NCBI RefSeq assembly: GCF_000392615.1
Contig: NZ_KB933398.1
Span: 3,881,851 to 3,945,850, forward strand
From: Lysinibacillus sphaericus OT4b.31
GTDB lineage: Bacteria; Bacillota; Bacilli; Bacillales_A; Planococcaceae
Direction: 5' to 3'
Length of the DNA: 64,000 nt
Made by a program: the position numbers and the translations under genes. Below the pieces are notes generated by a model that saw nothing but the letters and a program-made list of their open reading frames with translations, was not told the DNA's origin and ran no database searches. Shown one piece after another: positions 1 through 7,268 of this stretch. The first letter of the stretch is position 1; the number at the start of each line of letters is the position of its first letter.

Positions 1-155
1 TCCAAATACAATATTTGGACGGTTATTTGGTAAGCACAAATTTAGTATAACATGATATTTTAATATTTTTATTAAAAAAAGTTGACAACTATTGGCTGGT
101 TTTGTTGAACAACAATTGTATAAAATGCGATTAAGGTATTAAGCACTAAGATGCC

Positions 156-734
156 TTACATAGAACCTTTTAGTTCACAGGTTGACTTAAATTTACCCTC
201 AATAAACTTTAACGTTACATCGGCATCTGAAGTTGGGTTGTTGTTATAACTGTAAATTTCTAAAACCTCAGATTCAGCAACGAGTGCACCTTTACCACCA
301 AGAATCTCAAATGCTCTTTCTTTTGACATACCTTTTTCAAGCTTATTTAATTGCTCAAGGTTTATTTCAATATCAGATGTTTTTAATCCGATTTGTGCTT
401 TATAACTTAGTTTTTCACCCTCGAATGTCATTTCAGAACCCGACGAGTCGCCATCTGTTTCAAATTTATATATAACGGTATTATGCGAATCACCATCAGT
501 GCCACTTTTAGAAACTACTGTTCCCTTTGACCCAATAATATTAAATACCTCTTCGGGTGTCATACCCAATTTAATTTGTTTATACTCTTCTTCAGTTACT
601 TTACCATCTTCATTAACACCTAATGATAATGTTTCTTTGTTTGATGCATCCTCTATTGGTATTTCAGCAATCGGTTTTTCATCTTTTTGTGCTTCTTCAT
701 TGGTTGTTTTTTCACTACATCCTACTAATCCGAG
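156..734 (-). pseudogene. Lipoprotein gene lacking its start and signal peptide (BLIP/DUF3862-like repeats)
   Basis: The readable frame runs from a stop at 156 back to about 734. It begins with a lipobox (Leu-Val-Gly-Cys) followed by an acidic linker and two related repeats, each starting with a Gly-Met-(Thr/Ser) turn and a short helix (GMTPEEVFNIIG and GMSKERAFEILG). That pattern is typical of small secreted BLIP/SmpA-fold proteins such as DUF3862 lipoproteins. A TAA lies immediately upstream of the lipobox frame and no start codon precedes the cysteine, so the charged and hydrophobic part of the signal peptide is gone. A TTG at 569 could start a 137-residue cytosolic product, but that would lack the export signal. 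I read it as a 5'-truncated pseudogene, about 50 bp from a transposon-end remnant at 787. Confidence 0.6.
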
Positions 735-786
735 ACGTGTTTAATATGTGGTCCTAATTTATTTACTATTGTTGAAGACGAATTAT

Positions 787-830
787 TGTAGCTTTGTGAA
801 AAAGATTTATTGTTTAATAAAGTCTGATAA
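787..830 (+). mobile_element. Remnant of a Tn7-like left end outside the present element
   Basis: The sequence opens with TGTAGCTTTGT, the same 11-nt type of terminus seen at 5453, 7420 and 10280. It is followed by a degenerate 15-nt TnsB-type site (798-812) and a well-preserved one, AATAAAGTCTGATAA (816-830). Orientation is the same as the active left end at 5453. No matching right end is visible between here and 5452. I infer that an older related element lay here and that 787-5447 is its decayed cargo. Confidence 0.6.
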
Positions 831-864
831 AAATCACCTCTGTAATTATTTTTTGAGGTGATTT
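831..864. terminator. Hairpin with 10-bp arms, probable bidirectional terminator
   Basis: AAATCACCTC (831-840) pairs with GAGGTGATTT (855-864) across a T-rich loop, with A/T runs on both sides. It directly follows the end remnant at 787-830. Confidence 0.5.
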
Positions 865-1075
865 ATTAATGATACTTGAAGTTTACCTTGTGAAAAACTT
901 TACTTAAACTAACGTTGCAGGATAGTCGAAGAAGGAAAAAGGAATTAATGTAACTGAATAGGACACACTATAAGAATGGCCAATAATATTACTTTTTCTT
1001 TGCCAAAACGATCTGATATCTATTCGTCAAGGCCAATAAGTCATCTACGAGTAAGTCTCAAGGAGGGATTGCTTG

Positions 1076-1183
1076 ATGAAAGATATGTTTATGAGATTTA
1101 TCTCGGAACCACTTTTATGGTTCTGCGTAATTTGTCTGTACTCGGTGATTGAAATAATAGGATGGACTAATGAAAAAATATAA
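1076..1183 (+). CDS. Small hydrophobic protein, 35 aa, unknown
   Basis: An ATG at 1076 follows an ideal Shine-Dalgarno AAGGAGG (1060-1066) at 9-nt spacing. The frame encodes 35 residues ending at 1183: a short basic/polar start, one hydrophobic stretch (about residues 11-26, Leu/Trp/Phe/Cys/Val/Ile rich) and a polar tail. That is compatible with a single-span membrane peptide. A second frame (976-1152, 58 codons) overlaps but has no good ribosome site. No family is recognised. In a region this decayed the frame may itself be the start of a broken gene. Confidence 0.35.
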   Translation: MKDMFMRFISEPLLWFCVICLYSVIEIIGWTNEKI

Positions 1184-1374
1184 TGCTAATTTAAGAGAAA
1201 CCATTGATTACTGCACATTTTTTAAAAATTACGTAATAATCAATAATTGTGAAATAGGGTATTCCACCACTTGTTACGAATACCCATAATCATTTAGAAA
1301 TGAGGAATTTAATGGATATAATTTACTGATAATAAACAAAAACAAATACTGGAAACAATATAAATATAATATCC

Positions 1375-1667
1375 ACTTTCAGATAGTATCGTAATTTCAT
1401 TATCTTTCATTTCAACAAGATTAGTTACCATCTTCATATAGCTTAGTCACCGTAATTGAAGAAGGGTTTTTATCAATTTCAAATTTAAATAAAGTACTTT
1501 TTCAACTTCTAGTGTATCGAACATTTCAGCTATTTCATTTATATCGGAAGAATGTTTTATACATCACTTAGAATTATTGTATATTGTTCCCCATTCACAA
1601 TCACTTTGCCTTCTGGTTGACTAAGAGTATCGGTTAGGAATCTATTGCATCCAGTCAAAATAAAACG
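1375..1667 (-). pseudogene. Frameshifted lipoprotein gene
   Basis: Reading the minus strand from 1667 gives a lipobox (Leu-Thr-Gly-Cys) followed by a polar mature segment up to a stop after ...TIILSDV. Protein-like sequence then continues through at least one more frame (EIAEMFDTLEVEK, then EIDKNPSSITVTKLYEDGN, then VEMKDNEITILSESG). A TAA precedes the lipobox, so the start and hydrophobic signal are missing, as in the lipoprotein remnant at 156-734. The family is not recognised. The call rests on the lipobox plus coherent but interrupted reading frames. Confidence 0.5.
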
Positions 1668-1694
1668 TTAGTTGAATAAGATTATCGTTTATAA

Positions 1695-1994
1695 TTATCG
1701 ACTATATTTAATTGCAGTTCCAAGAAGGTCGTGGTCTGCAACTGCCTCATGACTAGAAAGGAAAACCTCCATTAAACCAGATCCTGTTGTACCTTGTATC
1801 CCTTTATGGAAAAATTTACGGGAATTAAAAACTAGAATTTACTGCCTGGTAAATTTGATAAGCTTAAATTATGAATTATTAATAATGTTACCTACATTTA
1901 TTACTGAACTGTCCCAATTTACCTTAAGATAACTTCCAATATGGACTTTTCCCATGGCGTCTACTTCCAGAATAATATTGAAAGGTTCTATCAT
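1695..1994 (-). pseudogene. Unknown gene with two in-frame stops
   Basis: From an ATG at 1994 a single frame of 100 codons runs to a TAA at 1695, interrupted by TAA at codons 42 and 52. The flanking segments look coding (MIEPFNIILEVDAMGKVHIG; GLMEVFLSSHEAVADHDLLG). Since the frame is kept and only stops intervene, this is probably a recent inactivation, or a fragment of a larger decayed gene. I do not recognise the family. Confidence 0.45.
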
Positions 1995-2457
1995 CACCCC
2001 TTGTTACTTTAAAGTCCACTCACTTAGGTCCAATATACACACTTTAACAAAATGACTAAATAGTTCATATTTTACTAGTATATCATTTTTTACCAAAATA
2101 GGATTTATTGATGTATAAAAGTATTCTTTTGTAAAAAACTTATTGAAGATTTGGTAATAATTATGCTAATCTAGAATTAACTCGAGAGTAAGTAATTTTG
2201 CTATAGCATAAAAATTATTATTATTTTGGTAAGTACATAGTATTTTATAAATGAACGAGATTAAAAGGTGGTAGTTTATATTTATGTCAGTAAAATTCTG
2301 TTACAAAAATACAACACTAACCCTAAATAAATTTATTTTCGAATGCTATTACATACTCAAAAATAGAAGTTTTAAAGCTTTTATATTCATTGCATTACGA
2401 GATGTTTTTACCAAATTTTAGAATCGAAAACATAATAAAAAGAATAGAGGATAAAAA
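1995..2457. other. Intergenic, no supported gene
   Basis: AT-rich stretch before the C39-peptidase gene. The only frame with a possible ribosome site (2284-2421, 45 codons after AAAGGTGG) has no recognisable content. The promoter of the next gene presumably lies here but no convincing -35/-10 pair was found. Confidence 0.4.
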
Positions 2458-3276
2458 ATGAAAAAAAAATATGTTTTAAGCGCTTTATTTTTACTGACGA
2501 TGAGTATTGGTGCATTACCTGAAAATTCTAAGGCGGCTTCAGAAGAAGAAAATGTTAATGGTGTTTCGAATGTAGATATAGATTATATGGAAAACAAAGA
2601 ATATTATGATGGATTGGCGAAACAAAGAGATTTAGAAATTGCCGAAAGAGAAAAACAAGAACAAAAACAAGGTTTAGCGCGTGCTTCCGCATATTATACA
2701 ATACCAGTTACCTACAATAAGCAAGCGTATTCCAATTTTTGTGGCCCAGCGGCAGGAAGACAAGCCTTAAGTTTCCACAAAGAAAAAAGTAAGAGCAATG
2801 ATAGTTTACCATCCCAGGATAACTTTGGTGTCACTATTGGTACTCTACCAAACAAAGGGGGGACACAATCTACAAATCTTAGAAACGGTTTAAATCAATA
2901 TAAAAATGTATATGGTTTTAGTTCAAACCCCTATATAGTAGGTAATCTTACTGACTCTGCTAATCCTGCAAATACGTTTATTTCACGTATTACTGATAGC
3001 TTAAAGAATCAAAAAACAGCACCAATCTTATTAACAGAAACTGAATGGATTGAACAATATAAAGGTACAAATTACCGTCATTATGTAACAATAAGTGGAT
3101 ACAATGAATCCGGTCAGACTCTAAGAGTTGTAGATCCAAATCACCATACAGAATTCACAGGAACTGGGACATATTGGACATCTATCGGAAAAGCAACAGA
3201 TAATACTACAACTGGCAAAGGTATTGCAAAAGCTACATATAAAGCTGATGGTGCTAACCCTGCAATGATTTGGTAA
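2458..3276 (+). CDS. Secreted C39-like cysteine peptidase family protein
   Basis: 272 residues. The N-terminus is a Sec signal peptide: MKKK, a hydrophobic core to about residue 20, and a likely cleavage after Ser-Lys-Ala (about 26-27). A charged linker (28-75) leads into a papain-like C39 peptidase domain (about 80-245). The expected catalytic residues are all visible: Cys95 in the NFCGPA motif, His208 in RHYVTISGY and Asp226 in VVDPN. Unlike bacteriocin-maturation C39 peptidases it is free-standing and exported, so it probably acts on the cell surface or outside. A ribosome site AGAGGA precedes the ATG. It lies 44 bp upstream of a membrane-anchored beta-propeller gene and probably shares its transcript. 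The substrate cannot be told from sequence. Confidence 0.75.
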   Translation: MKKKYVLSALFLLTMSIGALPENSKAASEEENVNGVSNVDIDYMENKEYYDGLAKQRDLEIAEREKQEQKQGLARASAYYTIPVTYNKQAYSNFCGPAAGRQALSFHKEKSKSNDSLPSQDNFGVTIGTLPNKGGTQSTNLRNGLNQYKNVYGFSSNPYIVGNLTDSANPANTFISRITDSLKNQKTAPILLTETEWIEQYKGTNYRHYVTISGYNESGQTLRVVDPNHHTEFTGTGTYWTSIGKATDNTTTGKGIAKATYKADGANPAMIW

Positions 3277-3320
3277 AATAGAACAAAATTAAATAACTAG
3301 GTTTATTTGGGGAGATTATT

Positions 3321-4433
3321 TTGAAAAAAAAAGCATTAGTAGCACTCGGATTAATTGTCAGCTTAGTTATCATTCTACTAGTTATTCCTAAAGCAGTTCA
3401 AAATAATGAAAACAATAACAATGCTGAAGAAAATGAGACTCTTGAAAACTATCAAATAGTTGATGAAGATTTTAATAAAACAGTAGATGTTCCTTTTTCT
3501 AGGATAACTTCTTTTAGAGGTAACGCTAACTCAATTTTTATGAGTGCAGATCATAAGAGTTCATCCGGTCTAGATAATAAAATCATTCAATATAATAGAA
3601 AAACTCAGAAATATAAAACTATATTTAACAGCAAATTTAAATTGCCGTCTGTCCAAGGTCTAGAACTGAATGATAATTGGTTAGTCTGGGTTGATTCTGA
3701 TGAAACCGGGTCACAGAAAAATGCATATTCAATGAATTTAAATACGAATGAAATACAACCATTAACACAAGAAAATGATCCAAATATCAATAATGCTTTT
3801 CCTGTACTTGTAGAAGACTATGCTGCTTGGATATCAATAGATAGTAGGACAAGCAAGCCGAAAGTTATGTTAAAAAATCTAAAAACAAATGAAACTGAAA
3901 GTATATTTGATTTAAATACCTATACTTTTATGAATATGTTCTTATCTGCAAAGGATGGGAAAATATTATTTACTGATAAAAAAAATAATGTTGGTTATCT
4001 ATATTTATACGATGTGAAAAGTAAAGAAATCAAAGAATTAAAAACTGATTATGAATTGATTGGTTGGGCAAGTATGCTAAATGGCCAACAACTTATTTAT
4101 CTAACCTTTAATGACCCTAGTGAATCTAAAGTTGATAAACGAAAGCTTCTTTTTTATAATGTTTCTAATAAACATACGCAAGAAGTTGTTTCGGATGTAT
4201 TAAATGTAAATGCTCTTTACACAGATTTTAATAATCAAGTGTTTTTTTCTTATAACGATGAATATTTGATAAAATTTAAGCTAGAGAACAATTTACTGGT
4301 TGAAAATAGCGAATTGGAGACACCTGACATTTACAGGTTTTCTGCGGAAAATGATATCTATATTATTAATCAAGACCTTTCAGATGAAAAACGTAAAAGC
4401 AAATTAATTATCCAAAGTGAACTCTCTAATTAA
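3321..4433 (+). CDS. Membrane-anchored extracellular protein, predicted beta-propeller
   Basis: 370 residues, starting at a TTG with GGGGAG upstream. A lysine-rich start and one transmembrane segment (about residues 7-23) anchor an external domain. An acidic/Asn-rich linker precedes a series of repeated beta-strand-like units with Trp and Tyr at regular spacing (for example NWLVWVDSDETGSQKNAY, DYAAWISIDS, KILFTDKKNNVGYLYLYD), as in TolB/WD40-type propellers. The family is not identified more closely. Its position directly after the C39-like peptidase gene, and the shared terminator, suggest a two-gene secreted or surface module. Confidence 0.65.
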   Translation: MKKKALVALGLIVSLVIILLVIPKAVQNNENNNNAEENETLENYQIVDEDFNKTVDVPFSRITSFRGNANSIFMSADHKSSSGLDNKIIQYNRKTQKYKTIFNSKFKLPSVQGLELNDNWLVWVDSDETGSQKNAYSMNLNTNEIQPLTQENDPNINNAFPVLVEDYAAWISIDSRTSKPKVMLKNLKTNETESIFDLNTYTFMNMFLSAKDGKILFTDKKNNVGYLYLYDVKSKEIKELKTDYELIGWASMLNGQQLIYLTFNDPSESKVDKRKLLFYNVSNKHTQEVVSDVLNVNALYTDFNNQVFFSYNDEYLIKFKLENNLLVENSELETPDIYRFSAENDIYIINQDLSDEKRKSKLIIQSELSN

Positions 4434-4439
4434 AAATTT

Positions 4440-4470
4440 GGCCATTCCCAATCGGGGATGGCCTTATTCT
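4440..4470 (+). terminator. Rho-independent terminator after the peptidase/propeller pair
   Basis: GGCCATTCCC and GGGGATGGCC form a 10-bp stem with a 3-4-nt loop, followed by a T-rich tail. Confidence 0.8.
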
Positions 4471-4562
4471 TTTAAAATTTTGTGAAAACTCAATTTCTCC
4501 CCTTAAAAGTCCAAAAAAGAAAGAAAATTACTTATAACTGGAAATGATATAGTAAAAATTAA

Positions 4563-4730
4563 CCCTGCCTTTCCTTAAGATTATTTTATCAAAAATATCC
4601 TAAAAAAGAAGGTTTTGGTTTAGGACTAATCATTGCGAATAGTATTATGAAACTGTATAAAGGCGTAATTAAAATTACAAGTCAAGAGGGAACAGGGACG
4701 ACTGTTGAATTGTTTTTACCAATAAACTAA
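4563..4730 (+). pseudogene. C-terminal fragment of a sensor histidine kinase
   Basis: An open frame of about 55 codons with no start encodes the end of a HATPase_c domain: an F-box-like LFYQKYPKK, the G2 box GFGLGLIIANSIM, then Lys-Gly...Glu-Gly-Thr-Gly-Thr-Thr-Val-Glu-Leu and Leu-Pro before the stop at 4730. These are the classical last motifs of a histidine kinase. Everything upstream (sensor, DHp and N box) is missing, so it cannot function. It is a relic of a deleted two-component gene. Confidence 0.7.
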
Positions 4731-4901
4731 TATAGATGATTTTTTGGAATCTGAGAAATATTTATATCCCATATATCTAGAGTCCAATTACAAAAGTGTC
4801 CGGAGAAGTTCTTATTGATGTAAAATAGGTTTAACCCTCAAGTACAATTAAATTCTTATAAAGGAAAATTATATAGAAGTTTTTCTGTAAACTGTGATAT
4901 T

Positions 4902-4950
4902 AAAAAAGAGGTTTATTTACTGTTGATAACAGTTAATAAACCTCTTTTTT
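4902..4950. terminator. Long inverted repeat, probable bidirectional terminator
   Basis: Arms of about 22 nt containing AAAAAAGAGGTTTATT and AATAAACCTCTTTTTT flank a short loop. A and T runs at each end allow termination in either direction. It separates the kinase relic from the TIR-like relic. Confidence 0.65.
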
Positions 4951-5051
4951 CACAAATGTTTCTTGCATCAGGACTATGTTGTGTGCGTCATGATTGAGTT
5001 GTGTGCAGACACCAGTATTTTCAGCTTAACTTCAGATAATTCCATCCAACT

Positions 5052-5309
5052 CTAGGGTACGATTAAGTTGTGTTCAGACAATTGGTCTTCTTCACTTGTA
5101 AAAAACTCTTTCATATTTGAAGAAATTAAAACGATTGTAAGACTACTGTCAAAAATTTCATCTCTTAGTTTTGTCCAAATTGTTTCATCTTTGAAATCAC
5201 TTAAATCTTCACCATCATTTTCTCCCTTTATATTTAAAACTGATAAAGTGACAACATTAATTATAATTTTTGCTGTTATATTCAACGGTATATGTTTTGT
5301 ATCTAATAA
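5052..5309 (-). pseudogene. Fragment of a TIR-like (DUF1863/ThsB-type) protein
   Basis: The minus-strand frame encodes about 85 residues. Its centre ([19 protein letters not shown], then [14 protein letters not shown]) resembles the core strand-helix-strand of MTH538-type TIR-like domains: an acidic helix with Ile-Trp and Arg-Asp, followed by Thr-Ile-Val-Leu-Ile-Ser and Asn-Met-Lys. A stop lies directly upstream of the frame and there is no normal start. Both the N-terminal phosphate-binding part and the C-terminus appear lost. Such domains occur in Thoeris and related anti-phage systems, so this may be a defence-gene relic. The assignment is by motif memory only. The opposite strand is also open (5068-5313) but its composition is less protein-like. 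Confidence 0.45.
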
Positions 5310-5334
5310 TTAAAAAACATTCTAAGAAAAACAA

Positions 5335-5373
5335 AAACCCTGATACAGCAACGACTACACTGTATCAAGGTTT
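5335..5373. terminator. Hairpin terminator
   Basis: AAACCCTGATACAG pairs with CTGTATCAAGGTTT with one mismatch and an 11-nt loop, followed by a T-rich stretch. It stands between the TIR relic and the transposon left end. Confidence 0.5.
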
Positions 5374-5447
5374 ATTTTGGATGTCACATCATCTTATATA
5401 TTTATGACAAATATAATTATAAATTGTGACAGTATTAGTTATAACTC

Positions 5448-5452
5448 ACAAA
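5448..5452. repeat. Target-site duplication ACAAA, left copy
   Basis: ACAAA directly abuts the transposon terminus TGTAGC at 5453 and is repeated at 23735-23739, directly beyond the right terminus. A 5-bp duplication is what Tn7-family transposition makes. Confidence 0.85.
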
Positions 5453-5599
5453 TGTAGCTTTGGAATAAAGTTTGATAAAAAAACACGATTAAAGCTAAAT
5501 TTCATCGCATACAAAAAGCTATCGTTTTGAATAAAGATTGATCAAAACGATAGCTTTCTTCTATTTTTAAGAACTGTTTTTTATAATAAAGATTGATTG
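5453..5599 (+). mobile_element. Left end of the Tn7-like element (three TnsB-type sites)
   Basis: Terminus TGTAGCTTTGG, then sites AATAAAGTTTGATAA (5464-5478), AATAAAGATTGATCA (5530-5544) and AATAAAGATTGATTG (5585-5599). The wide, uneven spacing over about 150 bp matches the three-site left end of Tn7. The middle site lies in the loop region of a perfect hairpin. Confidence 0.88.
5515..5557. terminator. Perfect 16-bp hairpin enclosing the middle left-end site
   Basis: AAAGCTATCGTTTTGA (5515-5530) is perfectly complementary to TCAAAACGATAGCTTT (5542-5557); the 11-nt loop holds the core of TnsB-type site 2. With flanking A/T runs it could end transcription from the lipoprotein gene at 5629-6099, while also presenting the site in a symmetrical context. 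Confidence 0.6.
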
Positions 5600-5628
5600 T
5601 TTTAAAGCTCCTTCTTCAACATCCTTAT

Positions 5629-6099
5629 TTATTTAGTATACACTCCCAAAAATCCATCCTCATTATCATTATTCAATAGTTTTATTTCCTCATACTGATT
5701 CTTTTGTTTACTTTCGATAAGGAATAGCCTTTTTTTATTTGTTGTACTTCCTTCTAAAGTTGTATAGGAAAGGGTAAGAATTTTCTTTTCATTATCTAAT
5801 CTAAAAGAGAAATCGGAATAGTTCCTATTATCGGAATTTATTAGAATATATGTTTTATACTTATCTTGGTCATAAGCATAAACACCATCCTTTAGATCAA
5901 CTCCAAATACGTCAAGTACCTTTTTATTGTCATCGTGCTTAGTGTCAAGCTCTAATACCTTTAAATTTTTAAATTTCATAGTTTCTGAAATAATACTATC
6001 GGGATTTATCACTTCGTTATCCACACTACTGTTGCTACAAGCTGTTATCATAATGAATAATCCAAGAAAAACCAAAATAGACAACCCTTTTTTCGCCAT
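5629..6099 (-). CDS. Putative lipoprotein, unknown function
   Basis: 156 residues. The N-terminus is a lipoprotein signal: MAKKG, a hydrophobic core, and lipobox Ile-Thr-Ala-Cys with the cysteine at residue 21. The mature part is polar and acidic and rich in predicted beta strands (for example YKTYILINSDNRNYSDFSFRL). A GGTGG-type ribosome site stands upstream of the ATG. It reads toward the transposon left end and is divergent from the secreted-protein gene at 6241. No family recognised; cargo of the Tn7-like element. Confidence 0.65.
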   Translation of the reverse strand: MAKKGLSILVFLGLFIMITACSNSSVDNEVINPDSIISETMKFKNLKVLELDTKHDDNKKVLDVFGVDLKDGVYAYDQDKYKTYILINSDNRNYSDFSFRLDNEKKILTLSYTTLEGSTTNKKRLFLIESKQKNQYEEIKLLNNDNEDGFLGVYTK

Positions 6100-6240
6100 T
6101 CTTTTTCCACCTTTCTTCTTGCAATTTTTTTAACAGTATCCACTAACACAGTATACAATAAAAAAAACCAGTATATACAAATATTACTATTTATAATACA
6201 CTAGTATTTGTAATACAAAAAAAGGGGAGGTTGTCAAAAA

Positions 6241-6876
6241 ATGACATCTAAAGTAAGTAATAAAATTTTTAAGGTTTTACTATTTATTTCTGCATTATTT
6301 TTAGTTTTAAGTTACAGTAGCCTTGTAGCAAGTGCAGCCGACAGAGATGATTTACCTAATTCAGAATTACAACCACAAGAGGAGTTAGGTTCACCAACTG
6401 AAACTCAATATAGCACACCTACAGAAGATGGGGGCACGATTTTATTTGAATCAGAAGAAGATTATCAATCTTATCAGAATGACAACATAAGTGCTACGTG
6501 TAATCAGACAACCCAGACAACACTTGAAAAATATACAGTTTCAAGAGCTTTCATTGGTTACCATCCTGCAACACCTGGTTGGGATAAAGTTAAAAGCGTA
6601 TCAATAGCTGGTGGTATAACTTGGAGTATAAACGGCTCCTATGCTAATGGCGCGTCAACGTTTGGTATCTCATTTTCGCATAGTCTTACTGCTACAAAAA
6701 CTTATGAATCACAGTACCCTAATAAATATGTCCGTGTAGGTGTTAGAAAAGATGTTATATATCACAAAGTAAAAAATGTAGTGAAAAATCCTGTGGGAAC
6801 AGTAATCAATACTTATATTACTGAAACTGCAACGCCAATTGGTGATACGTATACTGAATTAATGTATAAAGATTGA
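6241..6876 (+). CDS. Secreted protein, unknown function
   Basis: 211 residues after a strong GGGGAGG ribosome site. A signal peptide covers about residues 1-33 (basic start, long hydrophobic core, Ala-Ser-Ala/Ala cleavage). An acidic Gln/Thr-rich stretch follows to about residue 75. The C-terminal part is rich in Ser, Gly, Thr and aromatics with alternating strands (KVKSVSIAGGITWSINGSYA, TFGISFSHSL), suggesting a beta-sandwich. No catalytic motif is visible and no family was recognised. It has its own terminator at 6935. The AT-rich context and position just inside the left end mark it as cargo. Confidence 0.65.
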   Translation: MTSKVSNKIFKVLLFISALFLVLSYSSLVASAADRDDLPNSELQPQEELGSPTETQYSTPTEDGGTILFESEEDYQSYQNDNISATCNQTTQTTLEKYTVSRAFIGYHPATPGWDKVKSVSIAGGITWSINGSYANGASTFGISFSHSLTATKTYESQYPNKYVRVGVRKDVIYHKVKNVVKNPVGTVINTYITETATPIGDTYTELMYKD

Positions 6877-6934
6877 TAGTACTTGAGTATATAGGTTTTC
6901 ATTATTAATAGCATATTTGAAAAACAAGCAACAT

Positions 6935-6976
6935 TAGTAGTACAAACTAGTAAAAAGTTTGTACTACTATTTTTTA
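6935..6976 (+). terminator. Rho-independent terminator after the secreted-protein gene
   Basis: TAGTAGTACAAACT pairs perfectly with AGTTTGTACTACTA, followed by a run of T. Confidence 0.85.
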
Positions 6977-7021
6977 TTGTTGTTGCTTTAAAATAAAAGT
7001 TTGATGTATCTATTTTATAAA

Positions 7022-7047
7022 CATCGCAACTTTATTTCAAAGCTACA
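7022..7047 (-). mobile_element. Internal transposon terminus, inverted (right-end polarity)
   Basis: Read on the minus strand from 7047: TGTAGCTTTGA, then site AATAAAGTTGCGATG (7036 down to 7022). It has the TGT start, the 11-nt spacing and the AATAAAG core of the other ends. Only one site is recognisable. With the left end at 5453 it would bracket exactly the lipoprotein and secreted-protein genes, but the flanks (ACAAA and ACTTT) do not form a matching duplication. Confidence 0.55.
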
Positions 7048-7158
7048 ACTTTCTCTATGCCTAAAGAAAGTTCACCCGTCGGTTATTTACTAAAGGATTT
7101 TACAGTAAAATTGGTTTGCCCCCATAATTTAATTATTTTTTGGTACTCTATGTTTAAA

Positions 7159-7182
7159 CAAAAAAAGACTCTCTGCAGAGTC
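7159..7182 (-). terminator. Terminator for the broken DNA ligase gene
   Basis: GACTCT and AGAGTC form a short stem with a 4-nt loop. On the minus strand it is followed by seven T. It lies about 90 bp downstream of the ligase fragment. Confidence 0.5.
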
Positions 7183-7268
7183 AATAAATTGTGCGATTGC
7201 CAAAACAAATAATGTAGTGCCGATAGTTCGGCCGTAATTCCCCGATTGTAAGCCACTCAATAAAGCCC

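Noticed and set aside
976-1152. 58-codon plus frame overlapping the small hydrophobic peptide gene
   Set aside because: No ribosome site at its ATG; the overlapping 35-codon frame has the ideal one. It could still be a relic.
1680-1720. Sequence resembling inverted TnsB sites (ATTATCG...ATTATCGACTATATTTA)
   Set aside because: It matches only about 11 of 15 positions, lacks a TGT terminus at the right distance and lies in the end of a pseudogene frame; probably chance in AT-rich DNA.
2284-2421. 45-codon frame after AAAGGTGG before the C39 peptidase gene
   Set aside because: Composition (Phe/Lys/Ile/Asn) is what AT-rich DNA gives by chance; no domain and no second line of support.
5068-5313. 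Plus-strand open frame of 81 codons
   Set aside because: Ser/Phe/Ile-rich composition typical of an antisense shadow; the minus strand gives a recognisable domain pattern.
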